DNA of 64,000 nt, from assembly GCA_023206055.1 (NCBI GenBank), contig CP065366.1:1054001-1118000 (forward strand). The letters run 5' to 3'. Below the pieces are notes generated by a model. That model had not been told where the DNA came from, made no database searches, and saw nothing but the letters and a program-made list of their open reading frames with translations. Below are positions 18,350 to 25,535 of this stretch, one piece after another (position 1 is the stretch's first letter; every line of letters starts with the position of its first letter). A program made the position numbers and the translations under genes. The stretch is from Vibrio cyclitrophicus. Its GTDB lineage: Bacteria; Pseudomonadota; Gammaproteobacteria; Enterobacterales; Vibrionaceae.

Positions 18350-19576
18350 TTAGAAGCTACGGCTGTATTGTAGACCGAATAGTATTGCGTCAGCGTGAGT
18401 CGTTGCTGTTAGAGGACCTGCTGAGTTTTCTTCAACATTAACATCATCACCCAAGAGGTAAGTTAAACCAAGATCCACATTAGATTTTTCACTGATGTGA
18501 TAAGTAAAACCTGCAGAGAACCATTGGCGGTCAGAATCTGGTACAGAAATAGACGTTAACTCATCTTGTGCGCTTGTGTCATACATATAACCTGCACGAA
18601 GTGTCCAGTCTGTATTTAAATAATATGTACCACCGATCGCGTAGTGCCAACCATCTTGCCATTGGTATGCTTTATCATAGCTTCCGCTAGCACCACCAAT
18701 AGGTGATGTCGCTTGGTCTAAGTTTCTAAATTCGATTTGGTCGAAATCACCCCAGCCAATCCATTGTACGCTATAGTGAACGGCAAATTTGGTATCTTCG
18801 ATTTTGTGGTAACCTGAGAATTCAAAAATATCAGGTAGTGGTAAAGTAATTTCTTGACCTTTATCGTCTTCAGCCGTGAACTCTGGGCTGTAATGATAAG
18901 CTAAACCAAAACGGTTATTTTCATCTAATTCATATACAGTGCCTAAGTTAAAACCAACTGCCCACCCGGTCGCTTTATCTACATCTAACAAGTAAACTGA
19001 ACCTTGAGAGTTTGGTGCTGAACGTTTCATTGTCCCTTCACCGTAGATTAGGTCTAAGCCAACACCAAAACTCCATTGGTCGTTCAGACGGTATGAACCA
19101 GCTAGACCAAAGTTGATGCTCATGACATCAGTTAATCCACCGTAAACCTCAGCTGCATAATCATCTTCAAACTCAGTTTTTGTTCCGAAGTTTGTGTAAG
19201 CATTTACACCCCATGCAAATTTGTCATTTACAGGAACGATTAGGTGTATGTTTGGCGCAATAGAGGTGTCACCGACATCGTCAGTATCTGCCACTGGTTG
19301 ACCAAAATATTGAGCATCTTTCACTTCAATCATCGAAGTGATGCTTTCAAAACCAAGAGAAAGCTCAGTTTTATCAAATAGTGCCATTGCTGCAGGGTTA
19401 CGTGCCATTACTGACGCGTTATCTGCGATTACTGCATCACCAGCGAAAGCACGGCCGATGCCGGTAGCTGATTGTGCGTTAAGTTGGAAACCTGCTGCCA
19501 TCGCTTGCGAAGACGCCAGTGTGATTGTTACTGCTAAAAGAGACTTTTTAAACAGACGCGTGTTGTTGGTAGTCAT
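18350..19576 (-). CDS. fadL: FadL-family long-chain fatty acid outer-membrane transporter (copy 2)
   Basis: 408-residue paralogue of the neighbouring FadL. Signal peptide cut near AMA-AGFQLN; hatch sequence QSATGIGRAFAGDAV and NPA motif (ARNPAAM). The barrel ends in Phe (LQYSRSF). The two copies share the fold and motifs but differ widely in the extracellular loops, so they probably differ in substrate or serve as phage-exposed variants. The terminator at 18292-18320 separates their transcripts. The ribosome site AAGGAATAA precedes the ATG. A 16-bp palindrome lies about 43 bp upstream. Confidence 0.93.
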   Translation of the reverse strand: MTTNNTRLFKKSLLAVTITLASSQAMAAGFQLNAQSATGIGRAFAGDAVIADNASVMARNPAAMALFDKTELSLGFESITSMIEVKDAQYFGQPVADTDDVGDTSIAPNIHLIVPVNDKFAWGVNAYTNFGTKTEFEDDYAAEVYGGLTDVMSINFGLAGSYRLNDQWSFGVGLDLIYGEGTMKRSAPNSQGSVYLLDVDKATGWAVGFNLGTVYELDENNRFGLAYHYSPEFTAEDDKGQEITLPLPDIFEFSGYHKIEDTKFAVHYSVQWIGWGDFDQIEFRNLDQATSPIGGASGSYDKAYQWQDGWHYAIGGTYYLNTDWTLRAGYMYDTSAQDELTSISVPDSDRQWFSAGFTYHISEKSNVDLGLTYLLGDDVNVEENSAGPLTATTHADAILFGLQYSRSF

Positions 19577-19618
19577 TCATTTATTCCTTTATATATCCGC
19601 CTCTACAGGGCGATTAAT

Positions 19619-19634
19619 TTGAGCAATTGCTCAA
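19619..19634. promoter_or_regulatory. Perfect 16-bp palindrome upstream of fadL copy 2
   Basis: TTGAGCAATTGCTCAA is fully self-complementary and sits 43-58 bp before the fadL start codon, followed 22 bp further upstream by GTATA-cga-TATAC (19657-19669). It is a likely operator or 5' UTR hairpin; the protein that binds it is unknown. Confidence 0.45.
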
Positions 19635-19811
19635 TGGTGGCTGATCCTATTCGGAAGTATACGATATACAAATCCGACCATTGAGAAATTTGAGTGGAAA
19701 GTTATGGAAATGACGCCTATCTGGCACGAAAATGGTGCGAAATGCTATTTTTTAGAGTTTTAACTCTAGAGGTATTGGTGGTGTGAATGGTTTTGTGGGT
19801 TGTCTATAAAT

Positions 19812-19850
19812 AAAGCCCAGCAATATCAGTGGCATAATTGCTGGGCCTTT
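19812..19850. terminator. Hairpin after the DUF3379 gene
   Basis: Perfect 10-bp stem GCCCAGCAAT / ATTGCTGGGC with a 12-base loop, lying just past the stop of the minus-strand DUF3379 gene. The T tail on the minus strand is interrupted (TTTATTTA), so termination strength is uncertain. Confidence 0.65.
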
Positions 19851-19873
19851 TGTAGCGGGGCTTTAAGAGCGAA

Positions 19874-20602
19874 TTAGCTCATCGGTTTGATCATTTTTGT
19901 CAGCTTTTCGGCGATTTTGGAAACATCCTCACCATTTTCACCCACAAGGATTAAGCTGCTGCCATCTACGGGTGTGACTGAACCAGACATACCTTCTTCA
20001 TCAAAGTCGATAGATTTGTCTGTCGGTATACCGGTTAAAAACAGTGTTACTTTGCCTTTTGCGCCTTGGAATACCATATGTACCGCGTTGGATTTACCAA
20101 AACCACAGTGGTTTAGGTAATAAACGTGGTAAGGGAAAGCATCATCAAACTGAAAAGCAAATGGGTTCATTTTTGCGTTGATCTGCTGCGATGTGACCTG
20201 TTCATCGATGGAGCTCACAAAGCTCTTCTCATCAACAACATGCTTCATCGCGGTATCAACCAAACTCGCTTGAGCAGGTGAAACGAATGCATTTCCCCAA
20301 TTCACTTGGCCAACTAATAACCCAGCAACAAATGCCACTGAGGCAGCCATTGCCATTGCACGTCTCGCAAACGTAGGCCTTACTACTTTGCTTTCTTCGC
20401 TTGAGGTCTGATTGAACAAAATACGATCAGCAAGATCGTCTGGCACATCCACATTCATCGCTGAATGGATCTGCTTATCAAGCGCTAGTACATCGTCTAA
20501 GAAGTTACTATTGGCTTCGCTATTCGCGGTCGCATCAACAATATCTTGTGTACGTTGTTTAGGTTCCGACAATACACGACGACGAAATTCCAAATCATCC
20601 AT
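19874..20602 (-). CDS. DUF3379 protein, probable membrane anti-sigma factor
   Basis: 242 residues. Cytoplasmic N-terminal part (about 1-80, starting MDDLEFRRRVLSEP), one transmembrane segment (about 82-102, RAMAMAASVAFVAGLLVGQV) and a periplasmic domain of about 140 residues ending in KLTKMIKPMS. It matches DUF3379. The start overlaps the end of the upstream sigma-factor gene, the typical layout of a sigma/anti-sigma pair. No zinc-binding HxxxCxxC anti-sigma motif is visible, so the anti-sigma role rests on topology and context. Confidence 0.78.
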   Translation of the reverse strand: MDDLEFRRRVLSEPKQRTQDIVDATANSEANSNFLDDVLALDKQIHSAMNVDVPDDLADRILFNQTSSEESKVVRPTFARRAMAMAASVAFVAGLLVGQVNWGNAFVSPAQASLVDTAMKHVVDEKSFVSSIDEQVTSQQINAKMNPFAFQFDDAFPYHVYYLNHCGFGKSNAVHMVFQGAKGKVTLFLTGIPTDKSIDFDEEGMSGSVTPVDGSSLILVGENGEDVSKIAEKLTKMIKPMS

Positions 20603-21158
20603 TATGTTGCCCCCTCTCTGCCTCTTCTGTATCCAACAGCTCTTTCAACTGATTTCGAGCTCTGAATAAACGTGTCATCACCGTGTTTTTGTTGAGATCG
20701 AGAATATCGGCAATCTCATCACCACTAAAACCACCAATCACTTGCAAGAAGAGAGGTTCACGGTAATCAATTTCAAGTCTCATGATCTGGGTTTGCAACC
20801 ATTGGTGTTGATGGTGCGGGTCATCACTGACACTAGCATCGTTACCGTGGTCGTCGATATCAACCAGATCAAACTGTTTGCGTTCAAAACGCCGAGCGTT
20901 CTCGCGTCTTAAGATGGTAATCAGCCAAGATTTCGCGGCTTTTTCATCTTGAAGGCTATCGAGTGACTTCCATGCACGAAGGCAAGTTTCTTGAACTAAG
21001 TCTTCGGCAATGCTTTTGTCTTTGCATAACCAATAGGCGTAGCGAAAGAGGTCACGATGATAGGCACGTACGAGTGCTTCGTATTTTCTTTGTTTGTCCA
21101 TATCAGAGTTGACCGGACGCTTGGCTGTTTTCTTTCCAAACATTTTTATTATTGACAC
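20595..21158 (-). CDS. ECF-type RNA polymerase sigma factor
   Basis: About 187 residues with only sigma regions 2 and 4, as in ECF (group 4) factors. Region 2 is YEALVRAYHRDLFRYAYWLCKDKSIAEDLVQETCLRAWK. Region 4 is FSGDEIADILDLNKNTVMTRLFRAR near the C-terminus. Start choice: GTG at 21158 has GGAGG five bases upstream; an ATG at 21170 lies inside that ribosome site, and an ATG at 21101 (MDKQRKY) is a shorter alternative. It overlaps the DUF3379 gene by 8 bp. Its target promoters are unknown; position between fadL and fadIJ suggests an envelope or fatty-acid theme. Confidence 0.87.
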   Translation of the reverse strand: MSIIKMFGKKTAKRPVNSDMDKQRKYEALVRAYHRDLFRYAYWLCKDKSIAEDLVQETCLRAWKSLDSLQDEKAAKSWLITILRRENARRFERKQFDLVDIDDHGNDASVSDDPHHQHQWLQTQIMRLEIDYREPLFLQVIGGFSGDEIADILDLNKNTVMTRLFRARNQLKELLDTEEAERGQHNG

Positions 21159-21311
21159 ACGAGCCTCCATAATTGCTCTGCGTATAGCTGTCCTCTATAC
21201 GTTGTGCTTCGTTTTTATATTTTTAGAGCTAACGATCGGCAGGAAATCGTAAAATCACATTAAAATTGATCTACTTCAAAATCTAAGGCTTAGAACTCGC
21301 TATAGTACACC

Positions 21312-21476
21312 TTGTCGTCTAGTTAGTCATTCGTGGCTAGCATGTTGAGCAAGACGACACTTCCTTTTGAAGGCTGACTTTACTTTCTCCTAATCAGGAA
21401 ACTGATTATTTCAATTGGCGCTAAGTTAATTGCTTTATATACATTCCGACCACACAGCTTTGTGTGGTTTTTTTTT
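21312..21476 (+). ncRNA. Candidate small RNA upstream of fadI
   Basis: A -10-like TATAGT at 21301-21306 would start RNA near 21312. The predicted RNA opens with an 8-bp stem (TGTCGTCT 21313-21320 / AGACGACA 21352-21359), then a 7-bp stem with GAAA loop (TAATCAG / CTGATTA, 21391-21408), and ends at a strong terminator (21449-21476). All neighbouring genes to the left run on the minus strand, so this plus-strand terminator has no coding gene to end. The only small frame inside (11 codons from 21340) lacks a ribosome site. No family is recognised and the -35 is poor. Confidence 0.55.
21449..21476 (+). terminator. Strong plus-strand terminator of the candidate small RNA
   Basis: Perfect 8-bp stem ACCACACA / TGTGTGGT with GCTT loop and eight T. 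The opposite strand has no T tail, so it acts only rightward. Confidence 0.9.
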
Positions 21477-21631
21477 GCCTCAAGAAAACCATTCTCTACA
21501 TTGCGATAACAGTCTTGGCTTACAATAGTTTAGTCTCTTACGACAACCTTTCCCTCAAAAAGGTTCGCCTGAATGTGCAGTTATATTTTCAAACAGTGAG
21601 ATACTCGTATCACGTTTATTTAAACGCTCGT

Positions 21632-21659
21632 TTGATTTAATTAACAACTTCTTTACAAT
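21632..21659 (+). promoter_or_regulatory. Probable fadI promoter
   Basis: TTGATT (21632-21637) and TACAAT (21654-21659) with 16-bp spacing; the predicted start is near 21666, about 30 bp before the fadI ATG. Confidence 0.65.
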
Positions 21660-21661
21660 GC

Positions 21662-21678
21662 TTCAGGTCAGACCTCTT
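21662..21678. promoter_or_regulatory. FadR-like operator at the fadI promoter
   Basis: Contains the palindromic core AGGTCAGACCT (21665-21675), matching the central GGTCNGACC of the E. coli FadR consensus ANCTGGTCNGACCNGNT. It covers roughly -4 to +13 of the predicted fadI start, where a bound repressor would block transcription. Confidence 0.65.
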
Positions 21679-21695
21679 AACTTTAAGGAGAAACC

Positions 21696-23003
21696 ATGGG
21701 CAAACAGGAAGTCAAAACGCGTTCTGGAGAACGTGTTGCCGTTGTCGCTGGATTACGAACCCCATTCGCTCGTCAGAGCACAGAATTTAGCCAAGTGCCT
21801 GCGGTTGACCTAGGCAAAATGGTTGTGAGCGAAATGCTTGCAAGAACGGATGTTGATCCTGCGCTTATCGAACAAGTCGTGTTCGGCCAAGTCGTGCAAA
21901 TGCCAGAAGCGCCAAACATTGCGCGTGAAATCGTATTGGGCACAGGCATGGACATCAATACCGATGCCTACAGTGTCACACGAGCATGTGCGACCAGCTT
22001 CCAAGCGGCAGTTAACGTGACCGAAAGCATTATGGCTGGCACGATTGATGTTGGTATTGCGGGCGGCGCGGATTCTTCTTCTGTACTGCCTATCGGTGTT
22101 TCGAAAAAGTTAGCGGCAAATCTATTAGCGCTGAGTAAAACGAAAACTATGGGTCAAAAGCTGAAAATTCTTAAAACGCTTTCCGTTAAAGATCTCATGC
22201 CAGTACCGCCTGCTGTAGCAGAATACTCGACCGGTTTATCCATGGGACAAACGGCTGAGCAGATGGCGAAGACACATGGTATTACTCGCGAAGCTCAAGA
22301 TGCACTTGCTCACCGTTCTCACTCTTTGGCTTCTCAAGCATGGAAAGAAGGCAAGATTAAAGACGAAGTGATGACGGCGTTCCCAGCGCCTTACAAAAAG
22401 TATTTAGCGGAAGATAACAACATTCGCCACGACTCAACCGTTGAAGGCTACGCTAAGCTGCGTCCTGCTTTTGATAGAAAGTACGGCAGTGTAACGGCAG
22501 CCAATGCTACACCACTGACTGACGGCGGCGCTGCGGTTATGTTGATGCGCGAAGGTAAAGCGAAAGAGCTAGGCTTAGAAGTGCTTGGTTATATTCGTGG
22601 TTATGCGTTCTCAGCGATTGGTGTTGAAACAGATATGTTGATGGGTCCGACTTACGCGACTTCGCAAGTATTAAAGAACACAGGCCTAGAGCTTTCAGAT
22701 TTGACGCTGATCGAGATGCACGAAGCATTCGCTGCACAAGTTCTGGCGAATGTGAAAATGTTTGCAAGTGACGAGTTTGCTCAGAAAAATCTTGGCCGCG
22801 ACAAAGCGATCGGTGAGATTGATATGGAGAAGTTCAACGTTCTGGGTAGCTCAATTGCTTACGGACATCCGTTTGCCGCGACTGGCGCGCGCATGATGAC
22901 TCAAACATTACGTGAACTGAAACGTCGCGGTGGCGGCTTGGCACTGAACACAGCTTGTGCGGCTGGTGGTTTAGGTGCAGCAATGATCTTGGAGGTAGAA
23001 TAA
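21696..23003 (+). CDS. fadI: FadI, 3-ketoacyl-CoA thiolase
   Basis: Beta-subunit of the FadIJ beta-oxidation complex; cleaves 3-ketoacyl-CoA to acetyl-CoA and a shortened acyl-CoA. 435 residues. The nucleophile is Cys98 (VTRACATSF); the catalytic His lies in GHPFAATGAR, and the second Cys in the C-terminal NTACAAGGLGAAM. The strong ribosome site TAAGGAG precedes the ATG. The stop overlaps the fadJ start (TAATG), as expected for a two-subunit complex. The length fits FadI rather than the shorter FadA. Confidence 0.96.
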   Translation: MGKQEVKTRSGERVAVVAGLRTPFARQSTEFSQVPAVDLGKMVVSEMLARTDVDPALIEQVVFGQVVQMPEAPNIAREIVLGTGMDINTDAYSVTRACATSFQAAVNVTESIMAGTIDVGIAGGADSSSVLPIGVSKKLAANLLALSKTKTMGQKLKILKTLSVKDLMPVPPAVAEYSTGLSMGQTAEQMAKTHGITREAQDALAHRSHSLASQAWKEGKIKDEVMTAFPAPYKKYLAEDNNIRHDSTVEGYAKLRPAFDRKYGSVTAANATPLTDGGAAVMLMREGKAKELGLEVLGYIRGYAFSAIGVETDMLMGPTYATSQVLKNTGLELSDLTLIEMHEAFAAQVLANVKMFASDEFAQKNLGRDKAIGEIDMEKFNVLGSSIAYGHPFAATGARMMTQTLRELKRRGGGLALNTACAAGGLGAAMILEVE

Positions 23004-25234
23004 TGTCTACGACTCTTGATGCAAAAACAGAAAAAGAAGTAGTCACTCAACCAGATTCAGCGACTGCCATTGAATCGACAAGTAGTGAATCAACCAAAAA
23101 GAAAGCGACTGCATTTACTCTCAATATCGACGAGCAAGATATTGCTTGGTTAGCGATCGATGTGCCAAACGAGAAAATGAACACACTGCAAGCGGCTTTT
23201 GCGGAAGAAATGAAAGCCATCTTCGAGCAGCTAAAAGAAAAGCAGAGCCGAGTTAAGGGCTTAATCGTTCATTCATTGAAGCCAGATAACTTTATCGCTG
23301 GTGCTGATGTAAGAATGCTTGATGCGTGTAAAACGGCTGATGAAGCACAGTCTCTCGCTCGCCAAGGGCAGGAGATGTTCCAAACTCTGTCTGAACTGCC
23401 ATACCCAGTGGTCGCAGCCATTCACGGCCCATGTCTTGGTGGCGGCTTAGAGCTCGCACTGGCATGTGATTACCGCGTATGTACCGATTCAGATAAGACT
23501 CGTCTTGGCCTGCCAGAAGTACAGTTAGGTCTGTTACCTGGCTCTGGCGGTACGCAGCGTCTGCCTCGCCTTATCGGTTTGCTGCCATCGCTCGACCTAA
23601 TTCTAACGGGCAAGCAACTGCGCGCTAAGAAAGCGAAATCGCTTGGTGTTGTGGACGCTTGTGTACCTGAAACTATCTTGCTTGAAGTAGCAAAAAGCTT
23701 TGTTGAAAAGAATACGGGCAGTAAAAAAGGTAAGCGTCTGGCGTCTAAAAACCAAGCTTCAAATAAAGAGAAACTAATCTCACGCAATGGTCTTGGTCGT
23801 AAAGTGATTTTTGAACAAGCGTCTAAGAAGACGAATCAGAAAACACGCGGCAATTACCCAGCAGCAGATGCGATTCTAGATGTGATTCGTTATGGCCTAG
23901 AGAACGGCTTTGAAAAAGGCCTTCAGTATGAAGCGAAGCGTTTCTCAGAACTGGTTATGACTTCAGAATCAAAAGCCCTTCGTTCGATTTTCTTTGCAAC
24001 TACGGAAATGAAAAAAGAACACGGTGCAGACGCAGAGCCGAAAGTGGTTAAGCGTGTTGGTGTGCTGGGCGGCGGTCTTATGGGTGCAGGCATCAGCCAT
24101 GTCAGCGTTGCTAAAGCGAAAGTGCCTGTGCGTATTAAAGACGTATCCAATGAAGGTGTGCTGAACGCGCTTAACTACAACTTCAAGTTGTTCGATAAGC
24201 AGCGTAAGCGTCGCATTCTGAGCAGAGCGGGCCTTGAAAGTAAGATGCTTCAGCTTTCTGGTGGTATCGACTTCACGAGTTTTAATCACACCGATGTGGT
24301 GATTGAAGCGGTGTTTGAAGACCTAGACCTTAAGCAGTCAATGGTTGCGGATATCGAAGCCAATGCCAAGCCAGAGACTATCTTCGCGACCAATACTTCT
24401 TCACTGCCAATCCATAAGATTGCAGAGAAGGCGCAGCGACCAGAAAACGTGGTCGGTCTTCACTACTTCAGCCCCGCTGAGAAAATGCCGTTGGTTGAGG
24501 TTATCCCTCATGAAACAACCTCAGAAGAGACGATTTCGACAGTAGTTGCATTAGCGAAGAAGCAAGGCAAAACACCGATTGTTGTTAAAGATACGGCAGG
24601 TTTCTATGTGAACCGTATTCTTGCTCCTTACATGAATGAAGCAGCGCATTTACTGCTAGCGAATGAGCCGATTGAAAAGCTCGATAGCACGTTATTGGAC
24701 TTCGGTTTCCCTGTTGGCCCTATTACCTTATTAGATGAGGTGGGTGTTGATATCGGTGCGAAGATCATTCCGATTTTAGTGAATGAGCTTGGCGACCGTT
24801 TCCAAGGCCCAGATGTGTTCGACATTCTGTTGAATGACAACCGTAAAGGCCGTAAGAGCGGTAAAGGTTTCTACACTTACAAAGGGAAGAAGAAGGAAGT
24901 CGACAAGTCAGTTTACAAGCTGCTTAAGCTGCAACCAGATCCTAAGTTGAGCGATAATGATATTGCGATGCGCTGTGTGTTACCTATGTTGAATGAAGCG
25001 GTTCGTTGTTTGGATGATGGCATTATCCGCAGCCCTCGTGATGGCGATATTGGTGCGATTTTCGGTATCGGTTTCCCGCCATTCCTAGGTGGTCCGTTCC
25101 GTTACATGGACCAAATCGGCATTAAGTCACTGGTAGAAATGATGAACGACTTTGCTAAGAAGTACGGTGATCGTTTTGCGCCATGTGATGGCCTACTGAC
25201 ACGTGCTGGATTGGATGAGTCTTTCTATAAGTAA
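23003..25234 (+). CDS. fadJ: FadJ, multifunctional beta-oxidation enzyme
   Basis: Alpha-subunit with enoyl-CoA hydratase and 3-hydroxyacyl-CoA dehydrogenase activity. 743 residues from the ATG at 23003, with GGAGG seven bases upstream. N-terminal crotonase domain: FIAGADVRML oxyanion-hole segment, GPCLGGGLELALACDYR, and GLPEVQLGLLPGSGGTQRLPRL. The NAD-binding Rossmann motif is VLGGGLMGAGISH (about 353-365); the dehydrogenase catalytic region is VGLHYFSPAEKMPLVEVI. The first 35 or so residues are Ser/Thr/Lys-rich and longer than in E. coli FadJ (714 residues). Coupled to fadI. Confidence 0.95.
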   Translation: MSTTLDAKTEKEVVTQPDSATAIESTSSESTKKKATAFTLNIDEQDIAWLAIDVPNEKMNTLQAAFAEEMKAIFEQLKEKQSRVKGLIVHSLKPDNFIAGADVRMLDACKTADEAQSLARQGQEMFQTLSELPYPVVAAIHGPCLGGGLELALACDYRVCTDSDKTRLGLPEVQLGLLPGSGGTQRLPRLIGLLPSLDLILTGKQLRAKKAKSLGVVDACVPETILLEVAKSFVEKNTGSKKGKRLASKNQASNKEKLISRNGLGRKVIFEQASKKTNQKTRGNYPAADAILDVIRYGLENGFEKGLQYEAKRFSELVMTSESKALRSIFFATTEMKKEHGADAEPKVVKRVGVLGGGLMGAGISHVSVAKAKVPVRIKDVSNEGVLNALNYNFKLFDKQRKRRILSRAGLESKMLQLSGGIDFTSFNHTDVVIEAVFEDLDLKQSMVADIEANAKPETIFATNTSSLPIHKIAEKAQRPENVVGLHYFSPAEKMPLVEVIPHETTSEETISTVVALAKKQGKTPIVVKDTAGFYVNRILAPYMNEAAHLLLANEPIEKLDSTLLDFGFPVGPITLLDEVGVDIGAKIIPILVNELGDRFQGPDVFDILLNDNRKGRKSGKGFYTYKGKKKEVDKSVYKLLKLQPDPKLSDNDIAMRCVLPMLNEAVRCLDDGIIRSPRDGDIGAIFGIGFPPFLGGPFRYMDQIGIKSLVEMMNDFAKKYGDRFAPCDGLLTRAGLDESFYK

Positions 25235-25256
25235 CTCTCTAAGACGCTAATTAGTG

Positions 25257-25294
25257 AGCCCGTATCAAGCAGTTGATGCGGGCTTTTCTTTTTT
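25257..25294 (+). terminator. Terminator after fadJ
   Basis: Stem AGCCCGtATCAA / TTGATgCGGGCT with a four-base loop and a T-rich tail. Confidence 0.88.
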
Positions 25295-25316
25295 ATGAGC
25301 GAGCGAAAGGAATGAG

Positions 25317-25461
25317 ATTCCCGACTCAGTCATTCTTCCTTCTCGGGAATGACGGTCGAGAAATAAAAAGTAAGTTATTTATTGATAAGAAAGGTGGTCA
25401 AACACATCTCAATTGAAACTACCGTCATCTCCTAAAGCGACGAAGGAGCGTAATAGGAGAT
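25317..25461. repeat. Pair of inverted REP-like hairpins
   Basis: Unit A (25317-25356) is ATTCCCGA, an 18-base loop, TCGGGAAT, then the tail GACGGT. Unit B (25421-25461), read on the opposite strand, is ATCTCCTA, a 19-base loop, TAGGAGAT, then the same tail GACGGT. The two share stem length, loop size and tail while the stem sequences differ. They are arranged tail to tail, as in bacterial interspersed mosaic elements. Confidence 0.65.
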
Positions 25462-25482
25462 CTGCTTTTGTGCTGCACCCAA

Positions 25483-25525
25483 TAAAAAAGGTTGATGCTT
25501 CCACATCAACCTCCTGTTTTTTTTA
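25483..25525. terminator. Bidirectional terminator between fadJ and the M16 peptidase gene
   Basis: Perfect 9-bp stem AGGTTGATG / CATCAACCT with T runs on both sides (plus strand after 25515; minus strand from the A run at 25483-25488). It chiefly ends the minus-strand peptidase gene, which stops at 25536. Confidence 0.85.
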
Positions 25526-25535
25526 TTTAGAACTA

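Noticed and set aside
19671..19686. FadR-like half site upstream of fadL copy 2
   Set aside because: Only one half (GGTC on the minus strand) matches and the other half reads GGATT; too weak against the consensus.
21340..21375. 11-codon frame inside the candidate small RNA
   Set aside because: No ribosome site and start within the first stem; a leader-peptide role is not supported.
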